A stretch of 64,000 bases of DNA from Nocardiopsis_C rhodophaea (GCF_039530945.1 NZ_BAAAPC010000013.1:1-64000); one strand, 5' to 3'. Counted from the stretch's first letter, positions 33,435 through 43,730 are shown. The notes: generated from the letters alone by a model not told the origin. Numbers and translations: made by a program.

Positions 33435-34202
33435 ATGGCTGGCAGGATCCAATCGATCGAGCGCGCCGCCGCCATCCTCCGGTTACTCGCCGGTGGTGCC
33501 CGCGGGCTGAGCCTCGCGGAGATCTCCCGCACCGTGGAACTGCCCAAGGGCACCGTCCTGGGCCTGCTGCGCACCCTTCAGCACGTGGGGTTCGTAGAGC
33601 AGGACAGCGAGACCGGCCACTACCAGCTGGGTGGAGGGGTGCTCCGGCTCGGCACCCGTTATCTTGACGGCAATGAGCTGCGCACCCGCGCCCTGAACTG
33701 GGCGGACTCCCTCGCCGCGCGCAGCGGTGAAAGCGTGCGCATCGGGACGCTGCACGAGGCTCAGGTCCTGGTGGTGCACCACGTGTTTCGCCCGGATGAC
33801 ACGCGCCAGACGCTGGATGTCGGCTCCCTCCTCCCCCTGCACGCCACGGCGTTGGGCAAGACGCTGATGGCCTTCGACCCGCTCGCAGCCCCCCTGGACC
33901 TGGCCGAGGACGACCTCAAGAGCTTCACAAACCACACCATCACCGAGGTCAGCGCACTTTTGGACGAGCTGGAGGAGATCCGGCACCAGGGGTGGGCGGC
34001 GGAGATGGAGGAGCTGGTAGAGGGGGAGGTCGCGATCGCCGCACCCATCCGTGACCGGCGGGGAATGACCGTGGGCGCGATCGGGCTCTCGGGAGCGGTG
34101 GAGCGACTGTGCAACGGGGACGGGTTGATCATGGAGCAGGTGTCCTACGTCCGCGATGCGGCCCGGTCGATATCGCGTGACCTGGGAGCTCATCCCTGGT
34201 AG
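33435..34202 (+). CDS. gylR: GylR, IclR-family glycerol regulator
   Basis: 255 residues. N-terminal winged helix (SIERAAAILRLLAGG, LAEISRTVELPKGTVLGLLR) and an IclR effector domain (VHHVFRPDDTRQTLD, PLHATALGKTLMAF). These blocks closely resemble the Streptomyces glycerol repressor GylR. The ATG at 33435 matches the start of that family; in-frame GTGs lie 12 and 15 bases upstream. It precedes glpK and glpF, and the effector is expected to be glycerol 3-phosphate. Confidence 0.88.
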   Translation: MAGRIQSIERAAAILRLLAGGARGLSLAEISRTVELPKGTVLGLLRTLQHVGFVEQDSETGHYQLGGGVLRLGTRYLDGNELRTRALNWADSLAARSGESVRIGTLHEAQVLVVHHVFRPDDTRQTLDVGSLLPLHATALGKTLMAFDPLAAPLDLAEDDLKSFTNHTITEVSALLDELEEIRHQGWAAEMEELVEGEVAIAAPIRDRRGMTVGAIGLSGAVERLCNGDGLIMEQVSYVRDAARSISRDLGAHPW

Positions 34203-34234
34203 TCGCAAAGGTGTGATGACAGGAGGATATCGTC

Positions 34235-34405
34235 ATGAAACAGTCACGGATTCACATTCCTGGCTTGACACACCCTAGAGACCTGACTCACACTCGTAAC
34301 ACGCGTTCTACATTGTCGTACGCCATGCGTAATCCCCTGATGCGGCTCCCAGCAAGCCATCGGGGGGACCCCGCCGCCCCAATCCCTTTCGCCGGAGGCG
34401 AGTAA
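34235..34405 (+). CDS. Possible 56-codon leader ORF ahead of glpK
   Basis: An ATG at 34235 has a perfect AGGAGG eight bases before it, and the frame runs to TAA at 34403-34405, four bases before the glpK ATG. The product starts MKQSRIHIPGLTHPRD and is basic, with no family. Codon third positions are far less GC-rich than in neighbouring genes, and the probable glpK promoter and repeated 12-mer lie inside it. It may be a translated leader on readthrough transcripts or a chance ORF. Confidence 0.3.
   Translation: MKQSRIHIPGLTHPRDLTHTRNTRSTLSYAMRNPLMRLPASHRGDPAAPIPFAGGE
34265..34321 (+). promoter_or_regulatory. Putative glpK promoter with repeated GylR-type 12-mer
   Basis: TTGACA at 34265-34270 is a good -35 box; the -10 is less clear (ACTCACACT about 17 bases on). 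ACATTGTCGTAC at 34310-34321 repeats exactly the 12-mer found before gylR. A repressor bound here would block glpK-glpF transcription. Confidence 0.5.
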
Positions 34406-34409
34406 TCGG

Positions 34410-35906
<1,497 letters not shown>

Positions 35907-35921
35907 GGGGCCACGCCCTTC

Positions 35922-35957
35922 GTGCGCGGGCCGTCCTCGCACAGACGGCCCGCGCAC
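35922..35957 (+). terminator. Perfect 14-base-pair hairpin between glpK and glpF
   Basis: GTGCGCGGGCCGTC at 35922-35935 and GACGGCCCGCGCAC at 35944-35957 pair without mismatch around an 8-base loop. No T run follows. It may be a partial terminator reducing glpF readthrough, or a stabiliser of the glpK message. The remaining 170 bases before glpF hold no gene. Confidence 0.65.
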
Positions 35958-36128
35958 CGCACCTAAGGCGACAGCCCCTCGCCTGATGCCGAACCATCGG
36001 CACTTCCCACCGGCCGCAGCAGGCAGTGAAGCCTCCGGCCACCCCACCCGGCGCCCCGCACGCGCCGTTCCACCACCCCCCTGGGACAGCCCTGTCCCGG
36101 ACGGTTCACTCCGTATAGGAGGCCCATC

Positions 36129-36875
36129 ATGGTTTACATCGCCGAATTCGTCGGCACAGCGATCCTCACACTGCTCGGCTGCGGTGTGGTCGCCGGCGTC
36201 CTCCTCGCCAAGTCGAAGGCGCACGCAGGCGGCTGGATCGTCATCACCTTCGGCTGGGGTATGGCCGTGGCGATGGCCGTCTACACCGTTGGGCAGTACA
36301 GCGGCGCACACATCAATCCGGCCGTGACCATCGGACTTGCCTCGATCGGTGATCTTGACTTGAAGCTAGTGCCGGGCTACATCGCGGCTCAGCTCGCGGG
36401 CGGCTTCTTCGGCGCCGTGCTGGTCTACCTGGCCTACATCAACCACTGGAAGGTGACCGACGACGCGGGTGCCAAGCTCGGCGTCTTCAGCACCGCCCCG
36501 GAAGTCCGCAACATCCCGGCCAACTTCGGCACCGAGGTCATCGGCACGGCCATGCTGGTCTTCGGCGTTCTGGGCATCGGCTCCAACGTCAACCCGGTCG
36601 GCAAGGAGACCGACCTGGCCCTCCTGTTCAGCAGCGGTATCGCTCCGCTTCTGGTCGGTCTGCTGGTCTTCGCCATCGGTCTCTCCCTCGGCGGGCCGAC
36701 GGGCTACGCCATCAACCCGGCCCGTGACCTGGGCCCGCGCATCGCCCACGCCCTCCTGCCCATCCCGGGCAAGGGCGGCTCCGACTGGTCCTACGCGTGG
36801 GTCCCGGTCGTCGCCCCGATCGTCGGCGGTGTCATCGGCGCCCAGGCTTTCACCCTCCTGGGCTTCGGGGGCTAG
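36129..36875 (+). CDS. glpF: Glycerol uptake facilitator (aquaglyceroporin)
   Basis: 248-residue MIP-family channel with six membrane helices and two half helices. The first NPA motif is in SGAHINPAVTIGLA; the second is NPARDLGPR, where the Asp after Arg marks glycerol facilitators rather than water channels. A strong AGGAGG lies seven bases before the ATG. Unlike Streptomyces, where the facilitator gene precedes the kinase, here it follows glpK. A clear terminator ends the unit. Confidence 0.94.
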   Translation: MVYIAEFVGTAILTLLGCGVVAGVLLAKSKAHAGGWIVITFGWGMAVAMAVYTVGQYSGAHINPAVTIGLASIGDLDLKLVPGYIAAQLAGGFFGAVLVYLAYINHWKVTDDAGAKLGVFSTAPEVRNIPANFGTEVIGTAMLVFGVLGIGSNVNPVGKETDLALLFSSGIAPLLVGLLVFAIGLSLGGPTGYAINPARDLGPRIAHALLPIPGKGGSDWSYAWVPVVAPIVGGVIGAQAFTLLGFGG

Positions 36876-36896
36876 CTACCGATCTCGTCTCGACCG

Positions 36897-36933
36897 CAAA
36901 GGGCGCGAACCCGAGGGGAGTTCGCGCCCTTTG
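36897..36933. terminator. Terminator after glpF
   Basis: CAAAGGGCGCGAAC and GTTCGCGCCCTTTG form a perfect 14-pair stem around a 9-base loop, starting 22 bases past the glpF stop; the 3' arm ends CCCTTTG and is followed by TGTTT. Beyond it, the 415-base gap before the hydrolase gene (36876-37290) shows no gene or other recognisable element. Confidence 0.85.
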
Positions 36934-37290
36934 TGTTTCCACGACACGTCGCTGTCTCCCTCGTGTCTTCTTCGTTCACGGGGCTCACGCGATGTTCCGG
37001 GCACCGTCGCGCAGGTCATAGGCCAGCTAAGAACCACACATACTGGTGGCTGACCCACCCGCTGTCGCCCCGCTCGGTGGCGAACGGGACTGTCAACGGA
37101 ACGGCCGTGTCCTGGTTGCGGTGGCAACGGCACGGCGCAGGAGCGGATCCAGGTTGAGCGCGTGGCGGGGACCCCCTCAACCTGCCAACCGTGGGACTCG
37201 GCATCTGGAGCGAGGCCGGAGCGGATCACTTGTCTGTGATCTCGGTGTGGCTGCTTCACCTGAGACCTGTGCGGCCGCGATGCTCGTCCC

Positions 37291-38490
37291 ATGGCTTCGA
37301 GTTCGGCATCGGGCGCTCCGGCGCGGTGGGTGCGATGGGTGCTGATGATCCTCGCCGTGCTGCTTGCCGTGGTGGCGGCAGTGGCGGTGTTCCTCGTGGC
37401 GCGTCCTGTCGGGTACGGCAACCCGGGAACTTCACTCGCGATGTTCTTCCTGGCGTATCCGCTGCACCTGCTGGGTGTCACGCTGCTGGCCCTGGTGCTG
37501 GGGCTGCTCGCCTGGCGGCACCGCTCCCGCGTTCCGATGGCACTGTGTGCTGTCGCGCTGGTGCTCAGCCTCATCGCGGCGCTGTGGCCGAGCACCGACA
37601 TGTGGCGGTACGCCCGGCAAGCCAACGTGCCGCTCTCCCTGGGGACCTATGCTGCCAACGCCTTCCGCGCAAATCTCGGCGAGCCGCAGCCCGACCGTAC
37701 CCGCACCTACGGCACAGCCTCTGACGGGACAGAACTGAAGCTGGACGTCTGGCAGGCGGAGAACGCCCCGGACAACCATCCGGCGGTGGTCATGGTGCAT
37801 GGCGGTGCGTGGGTCAAGGGGACGCGCGGCATGGCACCCGACTGGAACCGGTGGCTGAACGAGCGGGGCTACGACGTTTTCGACGTCGGCTACCGGCTCG
37901 CCCCGCCCATGCGAGGGAAGCAGGAGGTCGGGGATGTCAAGTGCGCCCTTGGCTGGGTCGCCTCACACGCCGCGGAGTACGGAATCGACCCGCAGCGCAT
38001 CAGCATGATGGGGCAGTCCGCGGGCGGGAACCTGGCCCTACTCGCCGCCTACTCCACCGGCGACTACCGGCTCCCCGCCTCCTGCGATGTGCCCGACGTG
38101 CCCGTCGCCTCGGTGGTCAACATGTACGGTCCCACAGAGCTCGCACGCGGCTACCGCACCACCGGCAGCGGAGAATCGGTGCGCGAAGCCATGCGGAAAT
38201 ACCTCGGAGGCTCCCCCGACGAACGCCCCGACCTCTACCGGCTGCTGTCGCCCCTGTACTACGTCGATGAGGAGGCGCCGCCCACGCTCACACTGCTGGG
38301 TCGGCGCGACCGCCTTGTCCCCGTTGATCAGGCGAAGTTACTGGGCGCGGCCCTGGACGACGCCGGGGTGCGCCACGAGACCTGGCTGCTGCCCGGCACC
38401 GACCACGGGTTCGACAGCAACTGGGGCGGCCTCGCCACCCAGTTCGCCCGCGACAGGATCGCCGACTTCCTGCCTCCGGCACGCGGCTGA
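37291..38490 (+). CDS. Membrane-anchored alpha/beta hydrolase (esterase/lipase type)
   Basis: 399 residues. About three hydrophobic segments fill the first 100 residues (WVLMILAVLLAVVAAVAVFL, SLAMFFLAYPLHLLGVTLLA, PMALCAVALVLSLIAALW). An alpha/beta hydrolase domain of the BD-FAE/HSL type follows, with the oxyanion block VMVHGGAW, nucleophile elbow MMGQSAGGN, Asp in LGRRDRLVP and His in PGTDHGFD. The active domain should face outside or be membrane-associated. Substrate unknown; small acyl esters are likely. It is not obviously part of an operon. Confidence 0.85.
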   Translation: MASSSASGAPARWVRWVLMILAVLLAVVAAVAVFLVARPVGYGNPGTSLAMFFLAYPLHLLGVTLLALVLGLLAWRHRSRVPMALCAVALVLSLIAALWPSTDMWRYARQANVPLSLGTYAANAFRANLGEPQPDRTRTYGTASDGTELKLDVWQAENAPDNHPAVVMVHGGAWVKGTRGMAPDWNRWLNERGYDVFDVGYRLAPPMRGKQEVGDVKCALGWVASHAAEYGIDPQRISMMGQSAGGNLALLAAYSTGDYRLPASCDVPDVPVASVVNMYGPTELARGYRTTGSGESVREAMRKYLGGSPDERPDLYRLLSPLYYVDEEAPPTLTLLGRRDRLVPVDQAKLLGAALDDAGVRHETWLLPGTDHGFDSNWGGLATQFARDRIADFLPPARG

Positions 38491-38724
38491 CCCGGCACTG
38501 CGCCGGACCCGACAACGCGGGGGTGGGCCGCGTTGCGCGTTGCGGGAACCGAGCCCGTCCGGCGCGAGGCGGTGCGGCTTCACACAGGAGCGGCTCCGAC
38601 TCCACCTGGTGAAGGCGGCGGCGCGCGGTCAAACTGGACGGGCCGAACACCGGAAGCGGATAAGCCCCGGTGCCACGAAGATTATCGCGGCCGGGACCTC
38701 GCGGTCTCCGTATCCACGCAGGCC

Positions 38725-38748
38725 CACGCCCCGCTTCACCGGGGCGTG
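38725..38748 (-). terminator. Hairpin beyond the urease operon
   Basis: CACGCCCC at 38725-38732 pairs with GGGGCGTG at 38741-38748 around an 8-base loop, 26 bases past the ureD stop on the minus strand. The 284-base gap to the hydrolase gene has no other recognisable feature. Confidence 0.5.
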
Positions 38749-38774
38749 CTGCCCGGGCAGGGTCTGGGTCGCTG

Positions 38775-39533
38775 TTACCCCCGTGCCGACCATGTCGTCC
38801 ACACCGGCTCCAGAAGGCGGTCCGCCTCGTAGGCGCGGTGGGTGACCGCGCGGTAGAGCGCGCCGGGGCCTGCGAGGTCGAGGCGCGCCGGGGCGGGGGC
38901 GCCGGAGGGGATGCGGCCAAGGAGGGCGACCTGGCCCAAGACGCGGGCGTCGCCGAGGATGCCGGGGAGTTCGCGCACTCCTGGGTCGCGGAGGTCGAGG
39001 TCTTCCACCAGCAGATCCTGCCCGTCGTGGGTCACGTGGGTGCGGGACCGCAGGGCGCCGCCCTGTTCGTGCGTGCGGCCCAGCACGAGGGTTTCGCGCC
39101 ACAGGAGTTCGGCCCCCGCGGCGAGGTCGGCGCGGACCTCGCGGTGCACGTCGGCGCCGTCGGAGAGGACGAAGGGCTGTTCGTGCCAGTGCAGGACGGC
39201 GCCCTCCCCCAGGGTCACCTCGGCGCGCCAGGACGCCGTGCCGCCGCGCATGTTGTAGGCGAGGGTGCCGTTGGGATCGACCAGGTCGACCCGGGCGCCG
39301 GGGCCGGCCTCGACCCGCAGGACGAAGTCGTCCCCGGCGCACAGCGACGCGCGGATCCCGGCGAGGGCGATCCTTACCCCCGGCCCGCGCGATGCCATGG
39401 GACGCGGGGAGACGAAGGTGCCCGCTTCCAGGACCCGCGCCCGGGACCGGCCGTCCTCGACCTCCACGACGATGCGGGCCGGGTGGTGGACCGACACGTG
39501 GTCGCGCGCCGCGTCGCGGGTCTTGGAGTTCAT
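38775..39533 (-). CDS. ureD: Urease accessory protein UreD
   Basis: 252-residue chaperone that, with UreF and UreG, delivers nickel and carbon dioxide to the urease active site. UreD blocks are visible: LVDPNGTLAYNMRGGTASWRA (residue about 85 on), LHWHEQPFVLSDGADV, and WRETLVLGR. It is the last gene of the minus-strand operon; its ATG overlaps the ureG stop by four bases. Confidence 0.9.
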   Translation of the reverse strand: MNSKTRDAARDHVSVHHPARIVVEVEDGRSRARVLEAGTFVSPRPMASRGPGVRIALAGIRASLCAGDDFVLRVEAGPGARVDLVDPNGTLAYNMRGGTASWRAEVTLGEGAVLHWHEQPFVLSDGADVHREVRADLAAGAELLWRETLVLGRTHEQGGALRSRTHVTHDGQDLLVEDLDLRDPGVRELPGILGDARVLGQVALLGRIPSGAPAPARLDLAGPGALYRAVTHRAYEADRLLEPVWTTWSARG

Positions 39534-40279
39534 GCGTGTGCGTGCTCCGACGTTTGTCCGTGGCCATGACCGTGATCGTCGTCGGGACCGTGGCTATGCG
39601 GGGCCATGGGGCCGGGGTCCTGCGGGATGTGCTCGCCCGAGCGGTGGGCGCGCAGGACGGTGCGGACCCAGTCGCACAGGGCGGCGACCGAGGCCGGGTC
39701 GTGCTGGGAGAGGCTCAGCACGGCGCGGCCGCCGCGGGCCGCGGCGGCGTCGGCGACCATCCGCTCGGCGTCGACGTTGACGTACGACGCCAGGTCGACC
39801 TTGTTGACCACGAGCAGGTCGGCGCGGCCGATGCCGGGGCCGCCCTTGCGCGCCACGTCGCCGCCGCCCGCGACATCGAGGCAGAAGATCTGCGCGTCGA
39901 TGAGGGCCGGGCTGAACGTGGCGGTGAGGTTGTCGCCGCCGCTCTCGACCAGGACGAGATCGAGCGGGGCGAACTCCTCCTCCAGGTCCTCCACGGCGTC
40001 GAGGTTGGCGGTGATGTCGTCGCGGATGGCGGTGTGCGGGCACGCCCCCGTCTCGACGGCGTGGATGCGCTCGGTGGGCAGGACCCCGGCCGAGCGGAGG
40101 AAGCGGGCGTCCTCGTCGGTGTAGATGTCGTTGGTGACGACGGCCATCGACAGCTCACCGGACAGCTCCCGGCACAGGGTGGCGATCAGTGAGCTCTTGC
40201 CGGTGCCGACGGGTCCGGCGACGCCGAGGCGCAGGGTGCGGCGCGGCTCGCTCTCCGGCGCGGTGCTCTGGTCAGGCAT
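39530..40279 (-). CDS. ureG: Urease accessory GTPase UreG
   Basis: 249-residue GTPase that drives nickel insertion into urease. P-loop GPVGTGKSSL near residue 22, metal-binding CPH in ETGACPHTAIRDD, VESGGDNLTATFSP, and NKVDLASYV for guanine recognition. The C-terminal 25 residues are His-rich (SHGPDDDHGHGHGQ, EHAHA) and may store or hand over nickel; there is no ureE in the operon, so this tail may take its role. Its ATG overlaps the ureF stop by eight bases. Confidence 0.93.
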   Translation of the reverse strand: MPDQSTAPESEPRRTLRLGVAGPVGTGKSSLIATLCRELSGELSMAVVTNDIYTDEDARFLRSAGVLPTERIHAVETGACPHTAIRDDITANLDAVEDLEEEFAPLDLVLVESGGDNLTATFSPALIDAQIFCLDVAGGGDVARKGGPGIGRADLLVVNKVDLASYVNVDAERMVADAAAARGGRAVLSLSQHDPASVAALCDWVRTVLRAHRSGEHIPQDPGPMAPHSHGPDDDHGHGHGQTSEHAHA

Positions 40280-41177
40280 GGAAAAGTCTCCTTGTCGAAT
40301 GTGCGTGTGCTCCGGCCCACTGGTCGATCAGTGGGGCGGAGCAGGCGGGCAGCCGGTCCGGACCGGTGACCGCCAATGCGGCGGCGACGCCTTCTTCGAG
40401 GGCGTCGTGGACGTCGAGGACCCACTCGACGGCCGTGGCCGGGTCGCCGGGCAGGAGCTTGAGCGCGGCCGCGGTGACGGTCTGCGCGTCCTCGTACAGG
40501 ACGGCACGCGCGACCTGCTCCTCGCTCATGTCCAGTGCGGCGCCCAGTGCCCCGAGGACCACCGGTCGCAACGGGCGCAGCCCCGGCGTGGGGGCGGAGG
40601 CGGTGGGCAGGGCGAGGACAGCGGGGTGATCGCCGCGCAGGCGGCGCGCCAGGCGGGCGAGGCCGCGTCCGAGTGAGGCCGAGGCCTCGCGCAGCGGGGC
40701 GCTGGGCGTGCGCGCGGCGAGCGCGGCCTGGATCGGGCCGTAGTCGATTCCGGTGGCGGGGCCGCGGCCTCCGCCATCGGGCCGGGTGGCGTCCGCTGCC
40801 CCGATGCGGCGACCGTCCGCGGCGGCGGCCCCACGGTCGCTCCCGTCCTCAGGACCGGACGCGCGCCCGCTGCCGGTACCGTCCACGCCATCATCGGCAT
40901 CGCCGTCCAGGGCCGCCTGGGCCACGCGCAGGACCAGGACGGCCGCGGCCGCCTCGGTGCGGGCGACCGTGCGCAGCCGCGCCTCGATGTAGGCGGGGAC
41001 GCTTTTCGGCTCCAGCCCCGCCGCGACCGCGCCCTCCAGGGTGGCCGAGTGGGCGTGCCCGCCGGTGGGCAGCCGCGCGTCGGCCAGCAGCAGCGCTCCC
41101 AGCGCTCCCATGCCGGTCCCCGCGGCCGTCCCGGCGGCCGTGCCCGGTTCCCCTGTGCCCCGTTGGGCCATGGTCAT
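40272..41177 (-). CDS. ureF: Urease accessory protein UreF
   Basis: 301 residues, longer than usual UreF (about 225-240). The extra length is a low-complexity Gly/Asp/Arg insert at about residues 91-145 between the two conserved halves, which include LLLADARLPTGGHAHSATLE and LRPLRPVVLGALGAALD. The insert is in frame and flanked by good UreF sequence, so it is probably a disordered loop rather than a sequencing error. ATG at 41177 has AGGGA six bases ahead; the frame is open much further upstream across ureC, but that part is a shadow. Confidence 0.88.
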   Translation of the reverse strand: MTMAQRGTGEPGTAAGTAAGTGMGALGALLLADARLPTGGHAHSATLEGAVAAGLEPKSVPAYIEARLRTVARTEAAAAVLVLRVAQAALDGDADDGVDGTGSGRASGPEDGSDRGAAAADGRRIGAADATRPDGGGRGPATGIDYGPIQAALAARTPSAPLREASASLGRGLARLARRLRGDHPAVLALPTASAPTPGLRPLRPVVLGALGAALDMSEEQVARAVLYEDAQTVTAAALKLLPGDPATAVEWVLDVHDALEEGVAAALAVTGPDRLPACSAPLIDQWAGAHAHSTRRLFHA

Positions 41178-41188
41178 GCGATTCCCTG

Positions 41189-42889
41189 TCAGAAGAGGCT
41201 GTACCGCTGGGCCAGCGGCACCTCGGTCGCGGGCGTGGCGGCGGCCGGCTCGCCGTCGATGGTGACGACGAAGGTCTCCGCGTCGACCTCGACCCGCGGC
41301 AGGGCGGTGTTGTTCGGCAGGTCGGTCTTGCGCACATCGCGCGTGGGCCGGACGCCGACCAGGCGGCGGCGCAGGCCGAGGCGCTCGGCCAGGCCGTCGT
41401 CGAGCGCCGCCGGGGAGACGAAGCTGACCGACAGGTCGGCCGCCGCTCCGTTGACGAGCCCGCGCCGGAGCAGCACCGGCTGGTTGGTGGGGATCGACGC
41501 GTTGGGGTCGCCCTGCGGCGCGTAGATCGCCCCGCCGCCCTTGACCACGATCGCGGGCCGGACGCCGAAGAACGCCGGGTCCCACAGCACCAGGTCGGCC
41601 ATTTTGCCGGGCTCCACCGACCCGACCTCGTGGTCGATGCCATGGGCCACCGCCGGGCAGATCGTGTACTTGGCGACGTACCGCCGCGCGCGCTCGTTGT
41701 CGGCGGGCAGCGCGGAGTCGGTGCCGCGCTGCGTTTTCATCACGTGCGCCATCTGCCAGGTACGGCAGATGACCTCGCCGATGCGGCCCATGGCCAGGGC
41801 GTCGGATCCGATGATCGACAGCGCGCCGATGTCGTGCAGGAAGCCCTCGGCCGCCATCGTGGTCTCCCGGATCCGGGAGTCGGCGAACTGCAGGTCGGCC
41901 TCGACGGCGGGGTTGAGGTGGTGGCACACCATCAGCATGTCGAGGTGCTCGGCGTGCGTGTTGACGGTGAACGGCAGCGTCGGGTTGGTCGAGGCCGGAA
42001 GCACGTTGGGCCGCGCGGCGACGGTGATGATGTCGGGGGCGTGCCCGCCCCCGGCGCCCTCGGTGTGGAAGGTGTGGATGCTGCGGTCACCGATGGCGTC
42101 GATGGTGTGCTGCACGTAGCCGGATTCGTTGAGGCTGTCGGTGTGCACCGCGATCTGCAGGCCCCAGGCGTCGGCTCCCTTGAGGGCGGCGTCGATGGCG
42201 GCGGGGGTGCTGCCCCAGTCCTCGTGCACCTTGTACGCTCCGGCGCCGGCGAGCGCCTGCTCGCGGAGGGCCTCGGCGCTGACGGTGTTGCCCTTGCCGA
42301 ACAGGATGAGGTTGAGCGGCACGTCGTCGAGGGCCCGGTGCACCGTGCTGATGTTCCACGGGCCCGGCGTCACGGTCGTCGCCTTGGATCCCTCGGCCGG
42401 TCCGGTCCCGCCGCCGACGATGGTGGTGATGCCGGTGGTGCCGGCCTCGTGCAGCGCGTCGGTGTTGATCAGGTGCACGTGGCTGTCGATGCCACCGGCC
42501 GTAAGGATGCGCCCCTCACCGGCGATGACCTCCGTGCTGGGGCCGATCACCAGGTCGGGGTGGACCCCGTCGGTAATGTCGGGGTTCCCGGCTTTGCCGA
42601 CGGCGGTGATGCGGCCGTCGCGCACGCCCACGTCGGCGCGGACGATCCCCCAGTGGTCCAGGATGACGGCGTTGGTGATGACGAGGTCGAGCGCGCCCCC
42701 CGAGCGGGGCACGGTGGACTGCAGCATCGACTCCCGGATGGACTTGCCTCCGCCGAAGACGGCCTCGTCACCGCCGAAGCAGTGGTCGTGCTCGACTTCG
42801 ATCCAGAGGTCGGTGTCGCCGAGCCGCACCTGGTCGCCGACGGTGGGACCGAACCGGTGCGCGTACTCGTCGCGGTCGATGCGGCTCAA
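41189..42889 (-). CDS. ureC: Urease alpha subunit
   Basis: 566-residue catalytic subunit hydrolysing urea to ammonia and carbamate. All nickel and catalytic residues are recognisable: His pair in DSHVHLI, carbamylated Lys and His in YKVHEDWGS, His in IAVHTDS and HTFHTEGAGGGHAPD, flap Cys-His in MVCHHLN, and Asp in GSDALAMGR (usually SSDSQAMGR). The start is TTG at 42889 with AAGGAG five bases upstream; it overlaps the ureB stop (TTGA). Subunits are separate (alpha, beta, gamma), as in Klebsiella. Confidence 0.95.
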   Translation of the reverse strand: MSRIDRDEYAHRFGPTVGDQVRLGDTDLWIEVEHDHCFGGDEAVFGGGKSIRESMLQSTVPRSGGALDLVITNAVILDHWGIVRADVGVRDGRITAVGKAGNPDITDGVHPDLVIGPSTEVIAGEGRILTAGGIDSHVHLINTDALHEAGTTGITTIVGGGTGPAEGSKATTVTPGPWNISTVHRALDDVPLNLILFGKGNTVSAEALREQALAGAGAYKVHEDWGSTPAAIDAALKGADAWGLQIAVHTDSLNESGYVQHTIDAIGDRSIHTFHTEGAGGGHAPDIITVAARPNVLPASTNPTLPFTVNTHAEHLDMLMVCHHLNPAVEADLQFADSRIRETTMAAEGFLHDIGALSIIGSDALAMGRIGEVICRTWQMAHVMKTQRGTDSALPADNERARRYVAKYTICPAVAHGIDHEVGSVEPGKMADLVLWDPAFFGVRPAIVVKGGGAIYAPQGDPNASIPTNQPVLLRRGLVNGAAADLSVSFVSPAALDDGLAERLGLRRRLVGVRPTRDVRKTDLPNNTALPRVEVDAETFVVTIDGEPAAATPATEVPLAQRYSLF

Positions 42890-43233
42890 CGGGTCTCCTT
42901 CCCCTCCTTCGCGGGGGCGCCCGTGGCGATCTCCGCTTCGGTCTTGTCGCGCTGGATTCCGGGGACGCGCCCGGTGCCGCCGAACGGGACGATCGCGACC
43001 TCCTTCGCGTCGCCGGGCAGGAACCGGATGGATCCCCCGGCGGGAATGTCGAGGTGGTGGCCGCGGGCGGCGGCGCGGTCCAGTTCCAGGGCCGGATTGG
43101 CGTCCGGCAGGTGCAGGTGCGAACCCACCTGGATCGGCCGGTCCCCGGTGTTGGTCACGATGATGCTGCGGGCGCGTTTGCCCGCGTTGAGCTCCAGTTC
43201 ACCGCCTGGGGTGCGGATCTGGCCGGGGGTCAC
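42886..43233 (-). CDS. ureB: Urease beta subunit
   Basis: 115 residues, the normal size for a separate beta subunit. Conserved blocks: PGQIRTPGGELELNAG, NTGDRPIQVGSHLHL, GGSIRFLPGDAKEVAIVPFGG. The start is GTG at 43233, overlapping the ureA stop by four bases; the longer upstream frame is a shadow of ureA. The C-terminal tail after VPGIQ is charged and variable. Confidence 0.93.
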   Translation of the reverse strand: MTPGQIRTPGGELELNAGKRARSIIVTNTGDRPIQVGSHLHLPDANPALELDRAAARGHHLDIPAGGSIRFLPGDAKEVAIVPFGGTGRVPGIQRDKTEAEIATGAPAKEGKETR

Positions 43234-43532
43234 TGGATCGGCTCCGTGATCGAGACCATCTTCCGGCCGTCCGGGAAGGTCGCCTCCACCTGGACGCTGT
43301 CGATCATCTCGGCCACCCCCTCCATGACGTCGGAGCGGTGGAGCACCTTGCGCCCGTCGACCATGAGGCTCTCCACGGTCGACCCCTCGCGTGCGCGCTC
43401 GATCACCCAGCACGAGAGCAGGGCGGTGGCTTCGGGGTAATTGAGCTTGATACCGCGGTCCAGGCGGTCACGCGCGACCATTCCGGCCACGCTCAGCAAT
43501 AACTTCTCCGTGTCGGACGGAGTCAAATACAT
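43230..43532 (-). CDS. ureA: Urease gamma subunit
   Basis: 100 residues, starting MYLTPSDTEKLLLSVAGMVA and ending in MVSITEPIQ, all typical of UreA. It is the first gene of the operon ureA-B-C-F-G-D. GGAGG lies upstream of the ATG at 43532. The promoter must lie in the AT-richer stretch 43533-43694; I could not assign a nitrogen (GlnR) or nickel (Nur) box with confidence. All five downstream genes overlap or nearly touch, so the operon is one unit. Confidence 0.94.
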   Translation of the reverse strand: MYLTPSDTEKLLLSVAGMVARDRLDRGIKLNYPEATALLSCWVIERAREGSTVESLMVDGRKVLHRSDVMEGVAEMIDSVQVEATFPDGRKMVSITEPIQ

Positions 43533-43694
43533 GTGTCGCCTCCTCCAGCGCGATACGACCGCACCGTGAGCACATGGTCTCCGACGCCAGAAAAGCACCG
43601 TTTCCCACGTGTTAAGGCAAGATTAAACCTGTTTGTCGTACTCACTCCACTGGGGTGGCAGCGGTGCGGGGTAAGTGACGTGACCACGAAAAAC

Positions 43695-43730
43695 AGTGAT
43701 GGCGGCCCCGTTCCCGGGGCCGCCATCACT
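43695..43730 (-). terminator. Intrinsic terminator of dapB
   Basis: AGTGATGGCGGCCCC and GGGGCCGCCATCACT form a perfect 15-pair stem around a 6-base loop. On the minus strand the 3' side continues as GTTTTTCG, giving a T run, so it terminates dapB transcription before the urease promoter. Confidence 0.9.

Noticed and set aside
43533..43694. GlnR or nickel-responsive box before ureA
   Set aside because: The region is AT-richer and has TTAA and AAAC pieces, but spacing does not match a known consensus well enough to call.
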